Shown here one piece after another: positions 10,945-22,054 of a stretch of 64,000 bases of DNA. Both the position numbers and the translations under genes were made by a program. The DNA lies in NCBI RefSeq assembly GCF_000344685.1, contig NW_006920411.1:1991134-2055133 (forward strand). Reading direction: 5' to 3'. The first letter of the stretch is position 1. Each line of letters begins with the position of its first letter. This stretch comes from Gloeophyllum trabeum ATCC 11539. Taxonomy: Eukaryota; Basidiomycota; Agaricomycetes; Gloeophyllales; Gloeophyllaceae. The notes under the pieces were generated by a model, which saw only the letters and a program-made list of their open reading frames with translations, was not told the origin of the DNA and did not search any database.

Positions 10945-11331
10945 TGTGATATACATTCATCTCGACATTCCACATTCCTTGTTGTAAAACTCATCCCACT
11001 ATAGTTACATTATGACCCAGGTTCTTCGATGCACCGCTGCGACACCCACTTCCTCTGTATTATTTCTGTGAGAATATATTGCTCGATCTGTTCGTTCATG
11101 ATCAGACTATCGGGTTTTACTGGTCAATGTCTCGTCTGAATATATTGGAAGGCAAACAAGCATAGATTGCAGCATCATGCAAACAAACAACACTGAGCGC
11201 GGTATAGTAACACAGATGGCATCCAGAGGACCGGTCATGGAGTTGTAAAGACAGTGGATGAGCATACTGATTCGATAGACGCGTCGGTAAGGCCAGCTTC
11301 GAGATCAGCAGCAGCAGCCAGTGACGCAGAG
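10945..11331. other. Convergent 3' region
   Basis: About 390 bases between the ends of CENP-A (+) and the MLKL-like gene (-). It presumably holds both 3' UTRs. No ORF, repeat or RNA gene was recognised. Confidence 0.5.
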
Positions 11332-12443
11332 CTAGAGACAGCTTCCGTAGACGCCAGAGTCAGGGTCTGAGACCTTGCGTTCAATTGAGTATCGCCTCTC
11401 CTGAGTCGACGACGACGGCAACTTGCATGCAGAAGAGTATCGCCGAGAGCCGGAGTTGAGTAGCGTCAGGAATAAATCAGGTTCCGCAGGTTTGTCCAGG
11501 GCTCGATAGTCAGAGGCTCCGTAACGTATATGGGATACCAAGTGGCGCCTGACGTCTGGAGAAATCGACACACTGTCGCCGACTCGACCAAGGTCCGATA
11601 GGGAAGAGGGTCCATGAAGCGCAGGCCTCGGAACTTTCAGTGTTGCCACAGAGCTTGAGCGATAATCCGTCGCTGGAGCGTCGGAACAACAGACGTCGTA
11701 GGGTACCCGCCTGGACCTGTGAGGATCAGGCTGCCCTTCTTGGCGGTCCGCCATTGCGCAGAGCTCAGTGCTGATGGACTGAAATAATCTAGAAGATTGC
11801 CAGAATAGCCAGACCCAGGATGGAGCCTACCTGCAGAATAGTATATATGTCGGTAATATCTTCCCCGCGAGCAGAAATTTCTGAGATCAACCGCTCGTTC
11901 TTGCTGTCAATAGTCTGCAGATGCTGCAATAACTCGTCCTGGTTGTTTCTCGAGGCTGATTCCATTCTGTGCTGACAGCATTGAATATTGACGAGTTGCT
12001 CTATCTGGCGGGAAATTAGGAGGCAGGACTGCAGAGACAGCTGTGGATCTCACGTCGAATACTGATATAAAGTCTCGGAGGGCTTCCTGGCAAGTCTCTA
12101 GTTCCACGGCGTTCTTGCTGGAATGCATTACTGATTTTACCAACCCTTGCTGTCCCACTTGCACTATGACGGCGGATATATAATGAAATATTCTATCCCA
12201 CCTTGTCAGCTAACGATATGTTCTCGCAGCTCCAGCTACTCACGATTCCAATTTCTCCACGCCATGCTGGACTTGTTCGTCATGGACACAGTCAGCCACA
12301 ATGATGGCTTGTAGTCGATCGACCAGAAATTGACACCTTTCGACCAAGGCCGCACAGCGCTTCTTGTTCGTTCTGGCACTCGCGTAAGCCTGATAAACAA
12401 GCTGAAGGGCCGCGAAGGCAGTATTGAGCAAAGCGCCACTCAT
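11332..12443 (-). CDS. MLKL-like four-helix-bundle N-terminal domain protein
   Basis: Four exons (12244-12443, 12054-12201, 11831-12004, 11332-11778) join with consistent phases into 322 residues. Residues 1 to about 160 are amphipathic helices, with AYASARTNKKRCAALVERC, VDRLQ, WDRIFHYIS and a CQEALRDFISVFDIEQL segment. This is the pattern of the MLKL N-terminal-like domain widespread in basidiomycetes, related to HeLo-type cell-death domains. Residues from about 175 on are Ser/Arg-rich and disordered, with no kinase or NLR part. Such domains act as membrane-targeting death effectors in other systems; whether this one does is inference. If the third intron (11779-11830) is retained, the protein ends at 11789 in a hydrophobic VGSILGLAILAIF tail. 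The start ATG at 12443 is the first in frame; an upstream exon is possible. Confidence 0.72.
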
Positions 12444-12932
12444 CGAAGTTTGAGCCCGTTGGAGTCGGTTAGTAGACACCGTCGGAAGTCGACGACGCGG
12501 GAGTGATAGCCGCCGAAGAAGCAGTGGGTATAAAAGCTTCGATTCTGGTGTGGCTATTGTAACGATAATACAACGTTGGCTGACAGTAATTCTTGTTCTA
12601 AGCCTTTATCTAATACACGGAGCTGAGGAGAAGTAACTACCTGCTATTAGAATGGTGTAAAGTACCTGTAGCGACTGTTACAGAAAGCGAAGGAGAATCG
12701 TAGATCTCGCGAGTAAGAATTAACGGGAGATCCTGTCATGAACGAAAAGAACGGAGGGCCAAACGAAGGGCAGCGTGCAATTAGAATATTACACTCATGC
12801 AGAGACGAGAATAGAAGTGCTAGGTAGTCGGGTATGAGTCCTTGATATCTTCAGAATGACACGACACGATGCGAGACAGTCCATGCAGCCAGAGTCCGAA
12901 TATATAACCAAAATGAAGTAGAGATGTGAACC
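12444..12932. other. Intergenic
   Basis: About 490 bases containing the promoter of the MLKL-like gene (-) and the 3' region of the next minus-strand gene. A TATAAAAG stretch near 12531 is on the + strand, with no + strand gene nearby. No other feature was supported. Confidence 0.4.
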
Positions 12933-15599
12933 TTAGAATATGACACTTTGTCGGTGATGACTTGCGGGAGACCGAGTTTGAGCCATGCCTTGGGCCATCA
13001 TGGGAATGGGGGCGGCGGTGAAAGCTGGCGCACCGCTGTACATCGGCATGGACGGTGGCATGGTAGGCTGGACAACCCAAGGGCCGCCCCATGATGCGCT
13101 GCTCACCATGGTAGGCCTAACAGGCGTTGAAGGGGAGGATGACGACGCGTGGCCGCGGAGACTTGAATATCTTCGCTCGACATCTGAACCGGAGTAGCTC
13201 CTGCCCTGATTGGCGAGCTGCCCCCGGTGAGCGCTCGTCCTATTGGGAGATTCACCACCCGACGGGCGCCGCTCATGGCTGCGGTGCGAGTCACTTGCGA
13301 CTCGGGTAGCGCCAGGTGACCCGTGTCCATGGATCTGGTGCACACGCTCTGTGCTGTTGTTGTTGCTCCGCGTACTATGAGGTCGGGAGTGAGAGGATGA
13401 CCGAGAAGATTGCGAACTATCTCTTCGATCCTTTGACCCTGAACGAGAACGAGAGCGGTGGTCACCATACCCTTGGGTCATGAATGGCGCATTCGGCGGC
13501 AGCAGTGGCATGTTGTCCATGTATGGACTGGGGACACCATAAGGCGACATAGTCATCATGGGCATCGGCGGTACAGCAGGCATACCATACATGCTCCACG
13601 TTGACGGGGGAGCTCCAGTGGAAGGGCTATCCGCGTCCGAAGCCGCAGACTGTCTTCTCGAAGATTTTCTGCCCCTGTCCTTGAGACGAACGTCTTCGGT
13701 GGACGCACCACGAGTAGAGTGCATCGAGACGGGTCGATGATGAGAGTCTGCGACGCTTGGAGGTCGGGCTACGCCAGGTAAAGGAAGATGCGGGTCCGAA
13801 GCCAGCTTGTCTTGTCTGTGCCGTGAGGAGTCGCGCTTGGAGCGAGACTGCTCGTTCTTCTCGCCCTCGACAACGGAAGCCGATACCCGACGCGCGCCAG
13901 TGCGTTCCTCCTCACGCCTCATGCGGGCAGCGACTACCTCCTCCTTGAGCTTCCTCTGCTTCTTTTCCTCCTCCATAGCCTTCTTCTCCCTCTCCCAGGC
14001 CTTACGCTCTCTTTCCCATTGGAGCTTCTCCTCTTCATGCTTTCGCCTCTCTTCCTCCAACTTCTTCTTCTCTGCCGACATTCTTCGTTGTCGTTCCTCC
14101 TCGAGGAATCGTGCCTTCTGTTCTCGCTGTTTCTTAACACGTAGTGCATAACCAAGGGGTATGCGATCAGCGAGATCGTCGGCCGAAGCATCGTGCGGTT
14201 TGGGAGAATCCCGCTTTGCCTTGACAGTAGGAGGCTCCAATGAAAGTTTAGGGTATGCTGGCATAGGAGAATCTGGGGACGTAGGCGCAGTTGAGGGACT
14301 GGAGGGCATTGAGCTCGATGCAGGTAAGGAGAGATGTATGGCGGCGGATAACGAGGGAGTCTCCTCGATTCGCAGCGGGGACGGAAGGGTAGATTTGCCG
14401 TTCAATTGCGGGTGGCCTGAGGTTACAACTGCACTGTCAGCACTCATTGCAAGCATGAGGCGGCATAGATCGATCATACCATGAGAAGAATCACTCGAGG
14501 CGGTCGAAAACGGTACTCGTGCGTCTTCTATTGAGTGAGACATAGCCATCGGCGAGAGGGAAAGTTCCGGGGGTTCTTCATCGACAAGCAAACCTGCCAG
14601 AGCTTCCAACCCCTCTGAGAACTCCAGGGACGCTACGCCATAGCCCCTGCCGTTGCCCGATACACGTTTGCTCACGATCACCGGAGCATTATCCGCTGGC
14701 TCCCACACAATCATCCGATCTTCGAAGCAAGGTCTGCATGCCCACCTTCTCAGGCCTTCGCTGAAGCGTTCGACACGCTTGGACGCTACGGCCGCTTCGG
14801 ACAAAGACGTCGCAGAAGACTTTACTTTCATAGCTTCCGACGATTTTGACGCAAATGGAGCGATTGACAAGGCCTCCGACCGGGATAGGTTGTTTGACTG
14901 TAAGCGACGCAGAAGTAGCGTTTTGAGCATGCAAGTCCGCGCAGTGTCTTGGAACGGCAGACCCCGGGCCGAATTACAAGAGCGAGGAAACAGAGGTCCA
15001 GATGGGGGATGAAGGCAAGGGGGAGGAGAGAAGGACGGGGCAAGGCTACTTGATATCACCGACATCAACCTTGTCTGGGATAGACTAAGGCTGGAAGGAG
15101 TGAGCTGGAGGTCTGGCCGATCGACCGCTGCGGACTGTCCACCATCACGCTCCTCCGAGGATGTGTCATCCTCGGAGTCTTCTGCAGGTTGCTGGCGATC
15201 GCCGGGGATTGGGAGTGGAGGCTGATACAACGCTGGAACAGGGCGGGCGGGAGCCTCCCACTGGCGAGCACGGGGCTCATCGGGTTTATGCGACGGGCCT
15301 GTTTTCTTGCGTCCCAGCCATGACATCAGTGCTTTCTTCGGCTGCTCCTGGGGAGCGTATGGTCCAGCATCGTCTTCGGGAGTCTGTAGGCTGGCGCAAC
15401 CGCTGGAGGAAGATGCAGACGAGTTGGCTTGGGCGAGACTGGGACGCTCGGTCGAAACGGTGATGTGAGCGGTCGCGTTTAGGAGCCGAGAGTTTGACTT
15501 CTTCGGGGGTCGAGGGGGAGCAGGCTGGTGGCCGTCTGCAGAGGCACCGGCATCAGACTTGTCAGAACGCTTTGCGAACACAGAAGCAAGACGTCGCAT
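12933..15599 (-). CDS. Large disordered coiled-coil protein, unknown function
   Basis: A single uninterrupted 888-codon frame, unusual beside its many-exon neighbours. From ATG at 15599 the N-terminal ~260 residues are Pro/Ser-rich and basic. Residues about 265-400 contain a more ordered module with WACRPCFEDRMIVWEP, VSKRVSGNGRGYGVASLEF and a helix rich in Leu. Residues about 490-580 form a long highly charged helix of KKLEEERRKHEEEKLQWERERKAW type, clearly a coiled coil or single alpha-helix. The rest is Ser/Arg/His-rich with SRSRSGSKDRR-type repeats and a Pro/Met-rich patch. No enzyme motif was seen. The SR-like tail hints at RNA or cytoskeletal scaffolding, which is only a guess. Confidence 0.82.
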   Translation of the reverse strand: MRRLASVFAKRSDKSDAGASADGHQPAPPRPPKKSNSRLLNATAHITVSTERPSLAQANSSASSSSGCASLQTPEDDAGPYAPQEQPKKALMSWLGRKKTGPSHKPDEPRARQWEAPARPVPALYQPPLPIPGDRQQPAEDSEDDTSSEERDGGQSAAVDRPDLQLTPSSLSLSQTRLMSVISSSLAPSFSPPPCLHPPSGPLFPRSCNSARGLPFQDTARTCMLKTLLLRRLQSNNLSRSEALSIAPFASKSSEAMKVKSSATSLSEAAVASKRVERFSEGLRRWACRPCFEDRMIVWEPADNAPVIVSKRVSGNGRGYGVASLEFSEGLEALAGLLVDEEPPELSLSPMAMSHSIEDARVPFSTASSDSSHGMIDLCRLMLAMSADSAVVTSGHPQLNGKSTLPSPLRIEETPSLSAAIHLSLPASSSMPSSPSTAPTSPDSPMPAYPKLSLEPPTVKAKRDSPKPHDASADDLADRIPLGYALRVKKQREQKARFLEEERQRRMSAEKKKLEEERRKHEEEKLQWERERKAWEREKKAMEEEKKQRKLKEEVVAARMRREEERTGARRVSASVVEGEKNEQSRSKRDSSRHRQDKLASDPHLPLPGVARPPSVADSHHRPVSMHSTRGASTEDVRLKDRGRKSSRRQSAASDADSPSTGAPPSTWSMYGMPAVPPMPMMTMSPYGVPSPYMDNMPLLPPNAPFMTQGYGDHRSRSRSGSKDRRDSSQSSRSSSHSRPHSTRSNNNSTERVHQIHGHGSPGATRVASDSHRSHERRPSGGESPNRTSAHRGQLANQGRSYSGSDVERRYSSLRGHASSSSPSTPVRPTMVSSASWGGPWVVQPTMPPSMPMYSGAPAFTAAPIPMMAQGMAQTRSPASHHRQSVIF

Positions 15600-16102
15600 T
15601 GTAGTGGCCGGAAAGGAGGAAAGTGAGGGCTATCAAAGCAGAAAAGTCGCGAGCGGGCACATGGGTCTGACCTAGCGGCTGAACTTATGGACGGCGTAAC
15701 CTGGACACTGAATGACGAAGGGCCGAAGAGAATAGTCCGACAGAACCGCTGCCGGGGCCGACGACGACGGGAGGGACGACGACGGCGACGATGGACGTCG
15801 AGAGAAAGGAATAAGTTACCACGTCCCCGCAAGAAAGAGAGAACAAGAGGCCGGAGCCGCCCCCGGATTAGAAGCAATTCCAGAGAGACCAGCGCGAGCG
15901 TTTGTGGAGCGGGCCAGGGCAGCCACCCGAGGCGAGCGCCCTTGCCGGCATCCATTTTGGGAAATTCTCCCACACGTTCCCCTTCTGGGACGTTCGCATC
16001 TCCCATCACACACGCTCAGCGGCACTGGGTACCCTCTGCCGGACGCGGTCGCACGCAGTTCCATCATGTCGTTTGAGCTCATGCTACCTACGAGAAACAG
16101 CG
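15600..16102. other. Intergenic, pyrimidine/GA-rich
   Basis: About 500 bases upstream of the coiled-coil gene (-). On the + strand it is rich in GGA/CGACG runs around 15760-15850, that is, a CT-rich leader on the minus strand, common for highly expressed fungal genes. The open frames through it look like compositional artefacts. Confidence 0.45.
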
Positions 16103-18513
16103 TCATCCTTCCCCCTCTGATTCTCCCCTGCTCTTCCTTTTCTCCTTCCGCCGGACGCTGTCCCACCACCTGACGACCCTTCTCTCGAACCGCTCGACCA
16201 CCGCGCACACGCATTCCTCGCTCACCCCAGCCCACATCGCAGCCCTGTCCACCACTAGCTGCAAGTCATCCGGCAAAGCACCGAAGACGTCCCGCGAGTT
16301 AAAGATCTTGTAGGCCTCGCCAGGCCGTAGATCGTCCGAACCGGAAGCTTGATGTAGAGCCGTCGGCGGAAGGACACGACCTGATGGTTCCCTCATCGGG
16401 ACTGCGGATTTCTCTTCAGCCGTGGCTCCCTGACCAATGGGAAAGTAGTCACGGACAATATCACCGAGCTCGTCTACTTTTAGTGTGAATGGTGTATAAA
16501 TAATTGTGTCATCGAACACGATCATTGAACTTAGCATACCTTCGTGTGACTGGCCCCCACCCAGCAGTGCTCGGTGACAGAAATTTATGTATTCGTCCAG
16601 CATTCCATCCGTCAGATCCGTGACATTCCTGTGACCGAAAGGTGACCACAAAGACCGAGATGTACGGATTGCTCTTACATTCGTGACGTCGCCGAAAACA
16701 GAGCATCCTTGCTTTCTGCTGATTCTGCGTTAAGCTCCTTCACATGCGCAAGATATTCTTGCAATCTTGGTAGAGCACAGGTCGGGTCCTCCTTCTCATT
16801 CGGCACCCTGCAGTGTGATCAGCAAGCCAAAATAGCTACGTGCATCCATGGAGACAAGAAGTATAGGAGCTGAAATACCGCTCACCTGGCTATCCCATCT
16901 AAACCATAGACCATGCGCAATACAATCACCGCGGCGGCAATTAAGGACACCTCAGGTGGCACATTATCAAACTTGTGATAATGCTCAGGATCGGACCTCC
17001 TTGCTTGCTCTAGTTTGGGAGCTAGAGAATAGTGAAGGCTAAGTGTAAGAGAAAGCGTGTGGGATAGGTGCTTTGTCAAAATGTATAAAACAGCTGAAAT
17101 TGCGGGGCCGTGTGACTTGAGCGTCCACTTAGATTGTATACGATCGGATGCAAATACGCACGAGTGCCTCCCAGCCCGCGTACGGCCCTCCACAAGACAG
17201 GAGCTGCGTTTAGCTCAGGTGTCCATATTCCATACGACGACTGCATGGATTTAGCAAGCCGGGATACTAACCCATGGAGAGGCAGAACCTCAGGGGCATG
17301 CTACCTTTCACGGCATATGCTTTCGTCGATAACGGCAGAATGCAAGATGCAGGCTGACTTACGTGAGGCGAGAGGGCTTGCACGGTCTGTTTGGTCAAGT
17401 GTACCGTCATGGAAGCAGGAAGGATTCCTCGACGAACAGGATCCAGATACGGCAACTCGTAGGTTTCAATGATTCTGTGATAGGACGGGCGCATTAGTCG
17501 ACCGATCCGGTCGGACAGCGTAGTTGTCTTATTGGCCAATAAGAATGCCCACGCACTTGATGAAATCCTGGTATATCATAGGCAGCCTCATGGTCCAGCA
17601 CGCGAGTACAAGTACGGCGATGGTATTCGCGGGCGCGTCGTATTTGCCGTAATTCCGATGCTTTCCCTTATGCTTGGTGCTCGACTCGGTTTGAAGAGGT
17701 CTTGTGGCGGAATCATCCTCCTCGGACGACGAAGACTCAGAGGCATCGCGCATCAGCGCAGCCATTTCAGGGTCGTCCTCTGTATCGGTAGACTCTGAGG
17801 CAGAGGAAGAACTGTCCCTCTCAGTATTCGCGGCCTCACCCTCGTCGCCATCCCCACCACCTTCTGTGGGTGTCTGCGTCTGTCTCGGAGTCTGCAGAGA
17901 TGTGGCTTGAGTGGCGGGAGATACGTCACCCTGCTGCTCGTGTGCGTGGAGATAGGGTTCGGCTGGTGGAGGATTGGGCAGGAGGCTCAGATGCAGGGCC
18001 CATAGATCTCTACATACGGTCTGTGAAATGCAGTTCACCATCAATTTGTATAACATTGACAATATTTCCCAGACCTCGAACTCGGCGGGCAAGTCCCATA
18101 GCCTGACAAGAACCGATATTTGTTTACGGAAGACGAGCTGAAGACACTGGAAATAATGGTAACGTGCGCGGGGTCCATGATACACTGGTGTCGCCAAGCC
18201 GTCCGAATAAGAGGGTGCAATCGGGGGATTAACGCGGCCATTACTCACATAGAGGGTTGGCTTTACTCGCAGTTTCCTTTTTCCTACGATTTGATTTGAG
18301 TGTCCTCTTGCGCATCGCGTGCGGCCCCAGTTCCGTGGTCTCATTTGTCTCGCTCCTGTAGTTCTACTCAGAATATGAATTTGCCCGTTAGCCCGGAGGT
18401 GAAGTAGCGCGAACCTGCAGGACGTGTCCCTCGCTACATGTAATAAGTCCACTCGATGGCTCTTTGTGCCATTTCCTCGAACCGCACACAGGGCATTTCT
18501 TGCGAAGTGCCAT
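16103..18513 (-). CDS. RRN7: RNA polymerase I initiation factor RRN7/TAF1B
   Basis: TFIIB-like subunit of the Pol I core factor that loads polymerase on rDNA promoters. The start at 18513 gives MALRKKCPVCGSRKWHKEP, a zinc ribbon with CPVC and, 15 residues after the second Cys, TCSEGHVLQ, which is the RRN7 zinc-finger pattern (C-x2-C...C-x3-H). A basic segment with RKRTLKSNRRKKE follows, then YHYFQCLQLVFRKQISVLVRLW, the start of the first cyclin-like repeat. Further helical exons are at about 17500-18250 with an acidic Ser/Asp/Glu linker (about 17700-17830), then 17267-17539 and 16103-16730. The C-terminus is a helix with an RWWDSVRRKEKRKSRG end. Internal exon borders were not all resolved. 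It is divergent from the J-protein gene with 194 nt between starts. Confidence 0.88.
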
Positions 18514-18707
18514 GTTCCGTGACTGACGCCGGAGTGTGGAACGTAACCCTGAAAATGGGTTACGCGCGCGCGAAGCACTCGATCAGTCACGTGGTTATAC
18601 GCCTCTTTCGCCAGCGCGACCATGCGACGCGCATCGACTCTTCCTTCAGCTCTGCCGTTACACCAGTCCCATAATATCTCTCAGTGTCTCTGCAAGAGAG
18701 ATCTGCA
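18514..18707. promoter_or_regulatory. Bidirectional promoter with palindrome and E-box
   Basis: The 194-nt gap between divergent starts holds a perfect 8-bp inverted repeat: CGTAACCC at 18542-18549 and GGGTTACG at 18557-18564, separated by 7 nt (TGAAAAT). A CG-alternating run follows, then the palindromic E-box CACGTG at 18588-18593. A dimeric regulator could bind the palindrome, and bHLH factors such as Cbf1 bind CACGTG. Both roles are inferred. Confidence 0.55.
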
Positions 18708-20206
18708 ATGCGGTTTGTTTTCCTACTGCTGACGGTGCTGGCACTGGTGTCGGCTGCTTATGGGTGAGTACCTCCACCTCGGAGTGTTTCCTGGACTCTT
18801 TCAGCCTTGACAGCTGACGGTCCTCACTTTCTTAGATGGACTAAGGTGCAAATTGTTTTACGCTCATGGCCTGGAGTGGGTATTGACATTTGACATGGGA
18901 AGGAAGACCACGAGATCTTCGACCTTACAGCGCAGATAGAAGCCGCGGAAGGTGCGCCCTCCACGTCTCGTACGACTGCTACACATGCTCACCCTTCACC
19001 CGTTCCGAAATCATCCAGGCAAGGGGACGACATTCTACTCGTGGCTAGAGGTACCCTCCACCGCGTCCGTGGCCGAAATCAATAAGGCCTACAGGAAGAA
19101 GAGTTTACAGCTCCAGTATGTGGTTCATCTCCGGATCTTTTCGCCCGCTTTTAATCATCTATCTTAACTATCGCGATTCATCTCCGCGATGCTTTTTGCA
19201 GTCCGGATAAGAATCCTGATGTCAAGGGTATCCATGAGAGGTTCGCGCGGCTGGGTCTCGTCGCATCCATCCTCAAGAGTCCAGCCGGACGGGAGCGGTG
19301 AGCAACCGATTGCCATGCGCAAAAATGGCTGATCATTGCCGAAATGAAGTGAAGACTTATTTAATCTGTCGCCCAACTTAGCTACGATTTCTTCTACAAG
19401 AATGGCTTCCCGAGGTGGAAAGGGACCGGCTATTATTATTCTCGCTTCCGTCCTGGTCTTGGAGTGAGCTACCTCATGTCACCGATTTGTCTGAGACTCG
19501 TGCACTGATTGTGTTGGCCGTTGCCATTGTCCCAGAGCGTCCTCGCGTTCTTGATCATCTTGAGCAGCGGTCTACAATATGTCGTCCAACGTCTCAATTA
19601 CAAACGGGATGTGGAACGTATTGAACGTTTCATACGCGAGGCTCGGACGGCCGCTTGGGGCCCGAAGATGAATCCTTTGGAAGGGCCAAGAAAGGTAGGG
19701 TTCACCGGATTTCCTTCCACGTATCAATGATTGAAAATTCTGTTTTCCGTCAGGTAAAGGTGAATATTGGAGGGCCGCCAAGGTTGGATGAAGATGGCAA
19801 TGTTGTACCCGGTAAATTCATCGACATGGTCGTCGACGGCCAAGAGGTCTTCATCGTGCGTTGTCTCTGCTACCACCCCATGTTAGTGTGTCTCAACCGT
19901 CATCTCGTCCAGCTCGAGTCGGATGGCAGCCGATTGCCTCTCGATACTTCCGCAGCTACTCCTCCCTCCCTCAAGCGTACCTGGTTCATCTCGCTTCTGA
20001 CGTCGCAAATTTCAAGAGTCACAGGCAGACCCGCAGAGTCGCCGATGGACGAGAAGGCTGAGGTTGATGCCTCAGTTGATGACGAAGCCAGCGGCGGAGA
20101 GACCACCAGCACGGGGGATGTGTCTGAAGGTCCTGCCAGGAACGGGAAGCCTCTGGCGACCACCAAGGCAGGTGGCAAGCGGAGGAAGGCCGTGCGGAAG
20201 CGGTGA
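18708..20206 (+). CDS. ER membrane J-domain co-chaperone (DNAJC1/ERdj1-type)
   Basis: J-protein of the ER membrane that recruits BiP/Kar2. Start ATG at 18708 opens a signal peptide (MRFVFLLLTVLALVSAAYG) ending at the first intron. The J domain follows: TTFYSWLEVPSTASVAEINKAYRKKSLQL, then the HPD motif split by an intron (CA at the end of one exon, T-CCG-GAT in the next), then NPDVKGIHERFARLG and RERYDFFYKNGFPRW. A hydrophobic helix (VLAFLIILSSGLQYVV) anchors it, with basic NYKRDVERIERFIREAR after it, expected on the cytosolic side. The remainder has a small beta-rich segment and an acidic, then Lys/Arg-rich C-terminus (GGKRRKAVRKR), resembling the ribosome-binding charged tail of ERdj1. ERdj1 identity is by architecture. 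Confidence 0.88.
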
Positions 20207-22054
20207 TGTTCGATGAGTGTTATTCATCCGGTCGTTTGTCCTTAGACTACGTAACGAGCTTGAATTCCAGACAACGTGTCTGATCAGCGAACTAGACAGC
20301 AGTGTATCCGACCCGCGGCCGCTAACAGTAGGATATTGGCGCCTATCGGCTTGTCTCGGCGCCATGAACTCTGCAGCAATGCATGCCAGACGACGACCAC
20401 GAGCGGTCCAAGCATGCCGGGCTTAGTAACAAGCCGTTTGCAACAGGGCCGCTGATATCTACCGGGACGCTAGTCATTGATTAAAAAATGCAACACCTTT
20501 TACCTGCCGACGTCCCCCTGAATTTTGCTTGCGGCTGCCTGCAAGCTGGGTCCCTTTACGCTGTTGGAGTGGAGCTGACCGCTGTTGAGAACGGTCTGAA
20601 ATATGCACCCCAGTGCCTTTGAGCTCGCATGCCGTCACTCACCCCGTTGTGCGCAGGCTTCTCGCATACACAGTGCTGAAGATCTTCCCTGCGCGGTAAG
20701 TCGTTCGGTCGGTTAGTCTTCTGTTGAGACTCACGAGATCCCAAGAAATGCTGCCGCCTATTTGGCCCAGAGCTTGAGATGCCCCGGAGAACTTGAATAG
20801 GTGTGTCGTCCATTAGGTTGCACAGCGACAGGAACAAGTGGTCATTAATCCCTTAGCAAGCACAAGTGTACTCCAATTCTACGGGCTCACTGTTTGATGA
20901 AAGGTAGAGGTCCTAACTTACGAAGGCTTTCCAGATACAAAGATATGACATGCTACACAACTGGTGATGCCTTTATACTTCATTGTTGAGCACCAAACGA
21001 CAGCCACAATCTATAACTCCGATGATTATCCACTGATTAGATTCTGGCGAGGTCGCTCAAATTCGAACGGCGACAGAGGCAGCACGATGAGCCGGTCGCG
21101 GGGTATCTGCTCTTCTCTGGAGGCATCTTGGATGAACAACTGCCATCTTTCTTACGTTACGGGATATCCGGAGACGTGTCCTCTGGTTCACCTACGGACC
21201 CCTTCAATCCTCGCACAACTTCAGAGCGGCCAGTGTCACGGAACGGCTTCCGAGGTGTGGCCTTGGCAGCATTGTCAGAACATGAGTTTTATGACAGATA
21301 TTCCTACAGCTCGATATGAATGTACGAGTCGTAAGTCCAGTTCAGCTTCCCAGCATTACTTGGCCATGAAGTATACATGCCAAGCACGAGAGTATGGGGT
21401 AGTCGGAGGTACTTCATGGATGCCACCCGGTCCGGACAAGGCAGTAGCATGCATCAACGCCCACGGTTAGCGTCTGACATCGATGGTCCCTACCCAAGAC
21501 CATGCCCTAGTAGAGCAGTCGAAGCTCAAGTACATGTATGCCAGTCATGAGATGCTGCTACAATGTATTAGCATGGAAAGAGAATGATACGGATCGTTCT
21601 GGCCAGTGGCCATGTCGCGGAACGGGTATCAGACAATTGATTCAGGGCGAACGCGATTGGGCGGGGCGGGCTGGGGAGTACGGCAACCATTGAATGGGGC
21701 CCAGATAACATCGGCCGATATCTGGCGCGTCGGAACGCTCGGAAGCGGGGCGGACGCGCGACAGTAATTTTTTGCAGTCGCTCGTTGAGGACACACAGCA
21801 TGCGAGCGCGCTGCTGGCCGCGACAGAGGCATGCAGAAAGGCGTAGAAAGGGGGGCAGAAACCGGTCGAAACAGGTGAAACGGACGAGGACGTCCGAGGC
21901 GGGGCCGGGGCCGCGGAGAGCGCCGCCTGGCTGTACTGGCATGTGCCTTGGGTAAACAGACGTAAACAGGCCGGGCAGCACATCTTTAGCCTGAGAGGGG
22001 CGCCGGTAATCCTTATTCCTCTCTCTCTTGCTCCGTCGCCTCCTCACTACAAAC
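20207..22054. other. Long intergenic region before glutamine synthetase
   Basis: About 1.85 kb. A 168-codon + strand frame at 20964-21470 and an overlapping frame at about 21128-21319 are open, but neither matches a known family. Codon use of the longer one is not convincing, so it may be an orphan or noise. 21600-22054 is GC-rich and should hold the glutamine synthetase promoter; a GATAA core lies at 21704-21708. A CT-rich stretch precedes the ATG. No tRNA or repeat was recognised. Confidence 0.45.

Noticed and set aside
13807..14151. Ser/Cys/Phe-rich + strand frame antisense to the coiled-coil gene
   Set aside because: It is the reverse reading of the Glu/Lys-rich helix codons (GAG/AAG give CTC/CTT); a compositional shadow.
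15687..16235. Arg-rich open frames in the 15.6-16.2 kb gap
   Set aside because: They arise from GGA/CGACG-rich promoter sequence; no homology, no splice signals.
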